Assembly: GCA_037724045.1 (NCBI GenBank)
Contig: JBBJOW010000064.1
Span: 1-20,989 of the forward strand
Source: DATLGB01 sp037724045
GTDB lineage: Bacteria > Actinomycetota > Thermoleophilia > Solirubrobacterales > Solirubrobacteraceae
Reading direction: 5' to 3'
DNA: 20,989 nt
Part shown: positions 13,474 to 19,187 of the stretch, piece after piece
Layout of the letters: each line of letters starts with the position of its first letter
Numbering within the stretch: position 1 is the first letter of the stretch
Position numbers and translations under genes: made by a program
Notes under the pieces: model-generated
Seen by the model: only the letters and a program-made list of their open reading frames with translations
The model's database searches: none
What the model was told of the DNA's origin: nothing

Positions 13474-14300
13474 CCGATCGGCTCGGTGCGGCGCTCCCGG
13501 CGCTCGAAGACGCTCAGCTCGGTGACGCCGACCTCGCCGAGCAGCTCGAGCGCCTGGTCGTAGCCGTAGCCGATGTGCTCAGGCTCGTGGGCGTCGGAGG
13601 AGAGGGCGATCGGGCAGCCGGCTTCGACGACCATCTCCAGATAGGCGCGCGCCGGGTAGATCTCGCCGACGGGCTTGCGCAGCCCGGCGGTCGAGACCTC
13701 GACGGCGACGCCGGACTCCGCGAACGCCTCCACGGCAGCCTCGTAGTAGCGGCGCGGGTCGGCGTCCGGGCACGCGTGCTTGTCGCCCCAGACCTTGACG
13801 AGGTCGGGGTGGGCGATGATGTCGTACATGCCGCTGCGAGCGGACTCGGCAAGCGTCTCGAAGTAGCGCTTCCAGACCTTGTCAGGGGACTCGCCGCGAC
13901 CCCAGATGTCGAAGGCGCCCTTCATGTCGACCGCCCGGCCGCGCAAGAAGTGGACGGAGCCGATGACGTAGTCCCACTCGAAGCGCTCGAGCAGGTTGGC
14001 CATCTGGTCCTCGCGCCCCGGCACGAAGTCCGCCTCGATGCCCAGGCGCAGGTCCGTCTCCTCGCGGACGAACTCGACGTACTCGTCGATGTCGTCGGCG
14101 GCGCTCTGGCACCAGTACGGGTGGTCCCAGACGTCCAGGGCGGCGTGGAAGCGGTGGATGTGCTCGGAGACGCCGAGCTCGGCGATGCCCGCCTCCTCCG
14201 CGGCCTCGCGATAGCGCGCGACGTTGTCGCTCGTGAAGAACTTCTCGGCGGCGGTCCCTTTGCCGTCCGGGCGCAGGTGCACGTGGTAATCCGTCAGCAC
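13470..14300 (-). CDS. PHP-domain phosphatase, HisJ/HisK-type histidinol-phosphatase family
   Basis: 276 residues, a TIM-barrel-like PHP phosphoesterase using a trinuclear metal site. Metal-binding motifs are all present: YHVHL (His6, His8), SEHIH (Glu46, His47), GIEADF (Glu89), SVHF (His117), AHPDL (His164) and SSDAHEP (Asp236, His238). The size and motif order match HisJ-type histidinol-phosphate phosphatase, the penultimate step of histidine synthesis, although related PHP proteins can act on other small phosphates. GTG 14300 follows the ispD stop by 10 nt, and its own stop overlaps ispF by 4 nt. It therefore belongs to the MEP-gene transcript, an odd place for a histidine gene. Confidence 0.85.
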   Translation of the reverse strand: MLTDYHVHLRPDGKGTAAEKFFTSDNVARYREAAEEAGIAELGVSEHIHRFHAALDVWDHPYWCQSAADDIDEYVEFVREETDLRLGIEADFVPGREDQMANLLERFEWDYVIGSVHFLRGRAVDMKGAFDIWGRGESPDKVWKRYFETLAESARSGMYDIIAHPDLVKVWGDKHACPDADPRRYYEAAVEAFAESGVAVEVSTAGLRKPVGEIYPARAYLEMVVEAGCPIALSSDAHEPEHIGYGYDQALELLGEVGVTELSVFERRERRTEPIG

Positions 14301-14310
14301 GATGGCGAAT

Positions 14311-14913
14311 CTAGCCCAGCAGTGAGGCGGCCACGCTCAGGTCGTGCGCCGTGGTCACCTTGAAGTTCGACGCCGGCGCCTCGACCACCACGACGCGCCC
14401 CCCGAGGCGCTCGACCAGCGACGCGTCGTCGGTCGCTGCCGCCAGCACGGCGTCGTCGACGTCGAGTGCCCGCTCGAGCACGGAGCGGCGGAACGCCTGC
14501 GGCGTCTGGATCGCCCACAGGCGCCCGCGGTCGAGCGTGCGGACGACCGTCCCATCCTCCGCGGCCTCCTTGATCGTGTCCACCACCCGCGCCGCCGCCA
14601 CGGCAGCGTCCGCCTCGTCCAGCGCGTCGATGCAGGTGCCGAAGAGCGACGGCGGCACGAGCGGCCGCGCGGCATCGTGGATGACGATCGCGTCGTAGCC
14701 CAGGGGCACGTGAGCGAGGCCGATGCGAACCGACTCGGACCGCGTCGCGCCACCAGTCACCCCGGGAAAGCCGGGCGGCACCACCGTGACGACCTCATTG
14801 ATCCCGGCCGCCCGCAGGGCGTCGAGGGACCACTCGAGCATGGGCCGGCCGGCGACGTCGACGAACGCCTTGGGACGGCGGGACCCAAGGCGCTCGCCGG
14901 CGCCGGCTGCCAC
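14311..14913 (-). CDS. ispD: 2-C-methyl-D-erythritol 4-phosphate cytidylyltransferase (abnormal 5' end)
   Basis: 200 residues from GTG 14913, the first ordinary start codon in frame. It activates MEP with CTP, step three of the MEP pathway. Motifs: the glycine-rich CTP loop AAGAGERLG with downstream RPK, TGGATRSESVRIGL, IHDAARPLV, TIKEA and TDDASLVE. The start is a problem. GTG 14913 removes the first beta strand, AAILV, which every IspD has just before AAG. An ATG at 14950, two bases after the carD stop, is the expected coupled start but runs into a stop after five codons. Omitting one T near 14935 would give a normal N-terminus, MVDSISSAAAILVAAGAG. A rare ATT start at 14943 is the other option. 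Either a sequence error, a frameshift or an unusual start. Confidence 0.9.
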   Translation of the reverse strand: MAAGAGERLGSRRPKAFVDVAGRPMLEWSLDALRAAGINEVVTVVPPGFPGVTGGATRSESVRIGLAHVPLGYDAIVIHDAARPLVPPSLFGTCIDALDEADAAVAAARVVDTIKEAAEDGTVVRTLDRGRLWAIQTPQAFRRSVLERALDVDDAVLAAATDDASLVERLGGRVVVVEAPASNFKVTTAHDLSVAASLLG

Positions 14914-14952
14914 CAGGATGGCAGCTGCGGAGCTAGATGGAATCGACCATCT

Positions 14953-15522
14953 CTAGGCCGCGACGTTGTCGCGGTGCAGCAGCTCGTCGAGGTGCGCTTC
15001 GGTCTGCTCCTCGTCCATGTCCAGCGCGTAACGCATCTCGGACGCGAGGATCTTCTTCGCCCGGGTGTACATCTGCTTCTCGCCGGTGGAGAGGCCCTTC
15101 TCCTGCTCGCGGACGGCAAGGTTGCGCACGACCTCGGCCAGCTCGTAGATGTCGCCCGTCTTGATCTTGTCGCGGTTGTGCTTGAAGCGACGGTTCCAGT
15201 TCTTGGGCATCTCCGAGCACTCGGCGCACAGCACGCCGAGGACCGCCTTGACGGTCTCCTCGTCGATGATGTGGCGAAGACCGGCCTTGCCGGCGTTGCA
15301 CGACGGGACCATGACGGTCATGTCGTTGTGGAGGATCTTGATGGTCAGGTACTCCCGGGTCTCCCCCAGGATCGCCTTGTCCTCCTTCTTCACGACCTGC
15401 CCTGCGCCGTGGTGCGGATATACGACGTGATCACCGAGCTCGTAGACGAGTTGCTCGGATTCGCGCGATACGACGATCTGGATGTGATCGTCGAACTTGT
15501 CTTCTTTGGACTCAGGGGGCAG
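14953..15522 (-). CDS. carD: CarD-family transcription initiation regulator (apparent CTG start)
   Basis: 189 residues. CarD binds the RNA polymerase beta subunit through its Tudor-like N-terminal domain and stabilises open promoter complexes, with a Trp wedged at the -10 edge. The RNAP-interaction domain is YELGDHVVYPHHGAGQV (about 27-43) through TREYLTIKI; the DNA-binding helical part has PKNWNRRFKHN (Trp109) and KGLSTGEKQMYTRAKKIL. About 25 residues precede the usual core. From the disA stop to GTG 15393, which would delete the RNAP-binding domain, there is no ATG, GTG or TTG in frame. CTG 15522 has a perfect AAAAGGAG ribosome site 6 nt upstream and is taken as the start. It lies downstream of disA and 2 nt before an ispD-like ATG. 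Confidence 0.9.
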   Translation of the reverse strand: MPPESKEDKFDDHIQIVVSRESEQLVYELGDHVVYPHHGAGQVVKKEDKAILGETREYLTIKILHNDMTVMVPSCNAGKAGLRHIIDEETVKAVLGVLCAECSEMPKNWNRRFKHNRDKIKTGDIYELAEVVRNLAVREQEKGLSTGEKQMYTRAKKILASEMRYALDMDEEQTEAHLDELLHRDNVAA

Positions 15523-15528
15523 GGTGAT

Positions 15529-15536
15529 CTCCTTTT
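15529..15536 (-). promoter_or_regulatory. Shine-Dalgarno that decides the carD CTG start
   Basis: AAAAGGAG contains the full anti-SD complement and ends exactly 6 nt before CTG 15522. It is among the strongest ribosome sites in the window, and no ATG, GTG or TTG lies at usable spacing in the carD frame. Confidence 0.8.
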
Positions 15537-15561
15537 CAGGGTCTGGATGCCAGACCGGTGT

Positions 15562-16674
15562 TCAAGTCTGCAGGTAACGGTCCACGAGGTTGATCTCCTG
15601 CAGACGGCGCAGGCCCTCGCGGATGTCCTTGGCGCGTATCTCGCCCACTCCCTCAACCGTCTCCAGCTCGGAGTCGGCAGCGGCGAGGATCTCGTCGAGC
15701 CCGCGGAACTCGGTGATGATGTTCTGCACCACCAGGCGCGGGAGCCGCGGGATGCGGCCCAGGACGCGGTAGCCGCGGGGGGAGACGGGATAGTCGAGCG
15801 TGTTGACCTTGCGGTCGTAGCCGAGCAGCTCGGCGAGCCGCCCGAAGTCGAGCAGGTCCTGGTGCACCAGCCGCGTCATGTTGTCCAGGGCCCCGGCGAA
15901 GAGCTCCTCGTCGGGCTGCGCCGTGTAGTCGTGCAGCAGCGCGGCCTTGTCGCCGGCGACGCCGACCATCGTCTCCTCGAGCTGCATCTCGATCAGCCGG
16001 CCCTCGCGGCCGAGCTCAACGATGTAGCGCTCGATCTCCACGGCCATGCGCGTCACGAGCTCGGAGCGCTGGAGGACCGTGAGGACGTCGTGCAGGGTGA
16101 CGCCGCCCTCGAACTCCAGGGCGGTGAGGCGGGTCGAAACCTGGTCGAGGCGGCTGCGGTACTTGTCCAGCGTCGCCAGCGCCTGGTTGGCCTTGGCCAG
16201 GACGACGGGAATCTCCTCGAGGATGTACTTGCCGCCGTCCACGTAGAGCGAGACGACCTCGCGGCGCTGGGAGACGGCGATGATCAGCGCGTCGGTCTGC
16301 TTGGACACGCGCTCGGCCGTGCGGTGGCGGGTGCCCGTCTCCGAGGTCAGGATCGTCGGGTCGGGCATCAGCTGCGTGTTGGCCCAGGCGATCTTCGTCG
16401 CGTTGGCGTTGACGACGATGGCGCCGTCCATCTTGGCCAGCTGGTAGAGCAGCTGCGGCGAGTAGTCCATGTCGAGCTTCATGCCGCCGCTGAACAGGAA
16501 CGCGAGCTCCTCGGGATCGCAGATCGCGATCAGCCCGCCCGTCCGTGCGTGGACGATGTTGTCGATGCCCTCGCGCAGCAGCGAGCCGGGCGCGACCATC
16601 TCCAGAGCCTTTACGAGCCGTGGTTCCTGACGTGCGTCGAGCTCATTGACCTCCTCACCTGATCTCGACGTCAT
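15562..16674 (-). CDS. disA: DNA integrity scanning diadenylate cyclase
   Basis: 370 residues. It condenses two ATP to cyclic di-AMP and responds to branched DNA. The N-terminal DAC domain (~20-150) carries both catalytic signatures, DGA (83-85) and RHR (116-118 in GTRHRTAER), with GGLIAI and FSGG nearby. A helical spine (~160-300) follows, then a C-terminal helix-hairpin-helix DNA-binding domain with ELETVEGVGEIRAKDIREGL. The length is typical. The 95-nt gap after radA holds a TAGAAT box 9 nt before the ATG and no ribosome site, so it probably has its own leaderless-type promoter. The radA-disA pairing is shared with Bacillus and many actinobacteria. Confidence 0.97.
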   Translation of the reverse strand: MTSRSGEEVNELDARQEPRLVKALEMVAPGSLLREGIDNIVHARTGGLIAICDPEELAFLFSGGMKLDMDYSPQLLYQLAKMDGAIVVNANATKIAWANTQLMPDPTILTSETGTRHRTAERVSKQTDALIIAVSQRREVVSLYVDGGKYILEEIPVVLAKANQALATLDKYRSRLDQVSTRLTALEFEGGVTLHDVLTVLQRSELVTRMAVEIERYIVELGREGRLIEMQLEETMVGVAGDKAALLHDYTAQPDEELFAGALDNMTRLVHQDLLDFGRLAELLGYDRKVNTLDYPVSPRGYRVLGRIPRLPRLVVQNIITEFRGLDEILAAADSELETVEGVGEIRAKDIREGLRRLQEINLVDRYLQT

Positions 16675-16683
16675 CGAAGAGAC

Positions 16684-16689
16684 ATTCTA
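16684..16689 (-). promoter_or_regulatory. Leaderless-type -10 box (TAGAAT) for disA
   Basis: TAGAAT on the minus strand ends 9 nt before the disA ATG at 16674. The gap lacks Shine-Dalgarno purines. The same hexamer precedes the acyltransferase gene at 11270. Confidence 0.5.
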
Positions 16690-16699
16690 CCAGCTTCTT

Positions 16700-16717
16700 C
16701 AGCCTGTCTTTAGGCTG
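16700..16717. other. Small hairpin upstream of disA
   Basis: CAGCCT-N6-AGGCTG forms a 6-bp stem, 10 bp beyond the disA -10 box and overlapping where a -35 would be. It could be a radA terminator fragment or a regulator site. The rest of the radA-disA gap shows nothing clear. Confidence 0.25.
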
Positions 16718-16769
16718 TTTCCCCTGCTAGAGAGCCAAATCTGACGCTTGACGGGTGGTCGTAGGTCTG

Positions 16770-18089
16770 CTACGCCGCGTTGGCCGCAGGTCGAAAAACC
16801 GCGTCATTGAGGGTGGAACGGAGAGTGGGTGCGGCGATCACCGTGAGCCCGAACTTGGCCACTTCGGTGGTGCGGCGCTCGGCGTGAGCGACGGTTCGGA
16901 CCTCGCCGGTGAGGCCGAGCTCGCCGAAGGTCGCGACCGGCCGGCCACCGCGCTCGAGGACCACGTTCTTCGTGGCCGAGGCGACCGCGAGCGCGACCGC
17001 CAGGTCGGCGCCCGGCTCGTCGATCTTCACGCCGCCGGCCACGTTGACGAAGACGTCCGCGCTGCCGGTGGCGACGCCCCCGTGGCGGGCGAGGACCGCG
17101 AGCACGAGCGCGAGGCGGTTGCGATCGATGCCGTTGCAGACCCGGCGTGGCGGCACCATCTCGCTCGGCGAGACGAGCGCCTGCACCTCGACCAGCAGCG
17201 GCCGCGACCCCTCCATGGCGGCGAGGACGACGGAGCCCGGTGCGCGCGTCGCCTCCCCGACGAAGCGCGAGGACGCGTCCTGGACCTCGACGAGCCCCAC
17301 GTCGCGCATCTCGAAGACCCCGAGCTCGTTGGTCGAGCCGAAGCGGTTCTTGAGCGCGCGCAGCGTGCGGTAGAAGCGCTCGCGCTCCCCCTCGAACTGC
17401 AGCACGCAGTCGACGAGGTGCTCGAGCACCCGCGGACCGGCGAGCGAGCCCTCCTTGGTCACGTGACCCACGAGCATCACGGCGGTGCGCTGGCGCTTGG
17501 CCAGGCGGGTGATGCGGTCGGCGACCTCGCGGACCTGGCCGACGCTGCCGGCCGCGCCCGTCAGCTCCGCGGCCACGAGCGCCTGCACGCTGTCGATCAC
17601 GCACACGTCGGGCTTCTCCGCCTCCAACGTGGCGAGCACGGTCCCCAGGTCGGTCTCCGCCAGCGCGGGGACGTCCAGCGCGCCGGCCGGAAGCCGTTCG
17701 GCGCGCAGCTTGACCTGCGCCGCCGACTCCTCCCCGGTCACGTAGAGCACGCGACGCCCGGCGGTGGCGAGGTTGCCGAGTGCCATCGCGGTGAGCGTCG
17801 ACTTGCCGATGCCCGGCGAGCCGCCGAGCAGGATGACGGAGCCGGGGACGATCCCGCCGCCGAGCACGCGGTCGAGCTCGCCGATGCCCGTGGAGAACCG
17901 GGCGACCTCCTCCGCGCGCACCTCGCGCAGCGGCACCGCACGACCGGGCGACGCCTTCGCGCGGCCTTTCACCGGCGCGGCGGCGACCTCCTCCACCAGC
18001 GTGTTCCAGTCCGAGCAGCCCGGGCACTGCCCGTGCCACTTCGCGGCGGTCGCGCCGCACGTCGAACAGGTGAAGACGGACCGGGCCAC
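16770..18089 (-). CDS. radA: DNA repair protein RadA (Sms)
   Basis: 439 residues, a RecA-like branch-migration helicase that processes recombination intermediates. Domains in order: an N-terminal C4 zinc finger (Cys8, Cys11, Cys22, Cys25), a RecA ATPase with Walker A GGSPGIGKST (89-98) and Walker B VCVIDS, the RadA-specific KNRFGSTNE motif (from Lys247), and a Lon-protease-like C-terminal domain (GGVKIDEPGADLAVALAVASA). The full family length is present. GTG 18089 gives the expected ARSVFTCSTCG start; a TAGGTT box lies only 6 nt before it with no ribosome site. A strong hairpin separates it from the upstream PLP gene, so it likely starts its own transcript. Confidence 0.97.
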   Translation of the reverse strand: MARSVFTCSTCGATAAKWHGQCPGCSDWNTLVEEVAAAPVKGRAKASPGRAVPLREVRAEEVARFSTGIGELDRVLGGGIVPGSVILLGGSPGIGKSTLTAMALGNLATAGRRVLYVTGEESAAQVKLRAERLPAGALDVPALAETDLGTVLATLEAEKPDVCVIDSVQALVAAELTGAAGSVGQVREVADRITRLAKRQRTAVMLVGHVTKEGSLAGPRVLEHLVDCVLQFEGERERFYRTLRALKNRFGSTNELGVFEMRDVGLVEVQDASSRFVGEATRAPGSVVLAAMEGSRPLLVEVQALVSPSEMVPPRRVCNGIDRNRLALVLAVLARHGGVATGSADVFVNVAGGVKIDEPGADLAVALAVASATKNVVLERGGRPVATFGELGLTGEVRTVAHAERRTTEVAKFGLTVIAAPTLRSTLNDAVFRPAANAA

Positions 18090-18095
18090 TCGCGA

Positions 18096-18101
18096 AACCT
18101 A
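18096..18101 (-). promoter_or_regulatory. Leaderless-type -10 box (TAGGTT) for radA
   Basis: TAGGTT ends 6 nt before GTG 18089 on the minus strand; the gap TCGCGA has no ribosome site. It lies just downstream of the hairpin ending the PLP transcript. Confidence 0.55.
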
Positions 18102-18127
18102 GGTCCCGGCCCGGACATCCCGCCGGC

Positions 18128-18168
18128 CTCTGCGAATTACACCCCGATAGGGGGTCTAACTCGCAGAG
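18128..18168 (-). terminator. Long hairpin enclosing the PLP-gene stop codon
   Basis: Outer arms CTCTGCGA/TCGCAGAG are perfect, followed inward by TTA/TAA and CCCC/GGGG pairs. In total 16 of 18 positions pair around a 5-nt loop. The TAG stop of the PLP enzyme gene (18156-18158) lies in one arm. No U-tract follows; a U-less terminator or mRNA 3'-end stabiliser is inferred. Confidence 0.6.
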
Positions 18169-19187
18169 AGCGCGGCGAGGACGTCGGCGACGATGTCGTC
18201 GGTGTCCTCGATGCCGGCCGAGAGACGGATGAGGCCGGGGCTGACGTCGTCGGTGCCCCAGCGGGCGCGGCGCTCGGCCGTCGAGTGGACGCCGCCGAAG
18301 GAGGTCGCCTCCTCGACGAGCACGCAACGCGACAGGAACCGCTCCGCCGCCTCCTGGGTGCCGAGGTCGAAGCTGACCAGCGGGCCGAAGTGGCGCATCT
18401 GGCTCGGCGCAACCTCACTGAAGTAGGGGTGGAACGTGGGCACGTCCAGGGCTTGGGCCAGCGCCAGCGCGGTCTCCGACGAGCGGGCGACACGGAGCTC
18501 GAGCGTCGCCAGCGACCGGTACGCGAGGTACGCCTCGAACGGCCCGAGGATCCCGCCCCCATGCCGCCGCACGCCCTCGACCCCCTCCTTCGATGCTGCG
18601 GTTGCGCAAGCCACCGAGCCATAGAGCACGTCCGAATGCCCGCTCAGCCCCTTCGTGCCGGCACACACCGAGAAGTCCGCACCGAGCGCCAGCGGCGTCT
18701 GGCCCGAGGGCGTCGCGACGGTGTTGTCGACCGCCACCAGGGCACCCACAGAATGCGCGGCCTCGCAGACCGCCGCGATGTCCACCACCGAAAGGAGCGG
18801 GTTGCACGGCGTCTCGACCCACAACAGGTCCCCCTCCTTCAGCGCCGAGAGGTAAGCCGCGGTGTCGGACTGCACGAACCGGGCGCCGGGAATCTTGTGG
18901 TAGCCGTCGCTGGGCGCGAGCACCGGCCTGTCAACCGACCGCAGGACCGCGTCGATCGCCGCCATCCCGCTCGCGAACACGAGCGTCTCGCCGCCCTCGA
19001 GCGCCCCAAGCGCGTTCTCGAGCGCCGACCACGTCGGGTTGAAGGTCCGCCCGTAGCCCTCCGCGCCCGCCTCGCCCGGCCAAGCGTACGGCGCGGCCAG
19101 CACCACCGGTGGCCCGAACGGCTCCCCAGGGCGACGACCGGGCCGTCCGGCATGGACGGCCCGGGTCGAAGGCCCGTAGTCGGTTAC
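18156..19187 (-). CDS. Cys/Met-metabolism PLP-dependent enzyme (trans-sulfuration family; apparent GTA start)
   Basis: 343 residues if begun at 19187. It belongs to the cystathionine gamma-synthase/lyase fold family: STRAVHAG at the N-terminus, YGRTFNPTWSALENALGALEGG, FASGMAAIDAVL (cofactor phosphate), VETPCNPLLSVVDI, AVDNTVATP, the PLP lysine in CAGTKGLSGHSDV (Lys179), and SFGGVHS and RLSAGIED near the end. It is shorter than the usual ~380-400 residues; the exact reaction (synthase, beta/gamma-lyase or sulfhydrylase) cannot be assigned. No ATG, GTG or TTG exists at the conserved N-terminus: the codon before TDYGPSTRAVHAG is GTA, overlapping the clpC stop as GTAA. The first ordinary start, a GTG about 25 codons in (PPVVLAAP), would delete conserved sequence. 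Confidence 0.88.
   Translation of the reverse strand, partial: VTDYGPSTRAVHAGRPGRRPGEPFGPPVVLAAPYAWPGEAGAEGYGRTFNPTWSALENALGALEGGETLVFASGMAAIDAVLRSVDRPVLAPSDGYHKIPGARFVQSDTAAYLSALKEGDLLWVETPCNPLLSVVDIAAVCEAAHSVGALVAVDNTVATPSGQTPLALGADFSVCAGTKGLSGHSDVLYGSVACATAASKEGVEGVRRHGGGILGPFEAYLAYRSLATLELRVARSSETALALAQALDVPTFHPYFSEVAPSQMRHFGPLVSFDLGTQEAAERFLSRCVLVEEATSFGGVHSTAERRARWGTDDVSPGLIRLSAGIEDTDDIVADVLAALSAS

Noticed and set aside
14950..14955. prfB-like programmed +1 frameshift for ispD
   Set aside because: The slip codon ATC does not re-pair plausibly in the +1 frame and there is no internal Shine-Dalgarno at the required spacing. Kept only as a remote option in the ispD finding.
14344..16662. 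772-residue plus-strand ORF opposite ispD, carD and disA
   Set aside because: It is the antisense shadow of three well-supported genes, with His/Asp/Gln/Val-rich composition typical of reverse-strand frames in GC-rich DNA.
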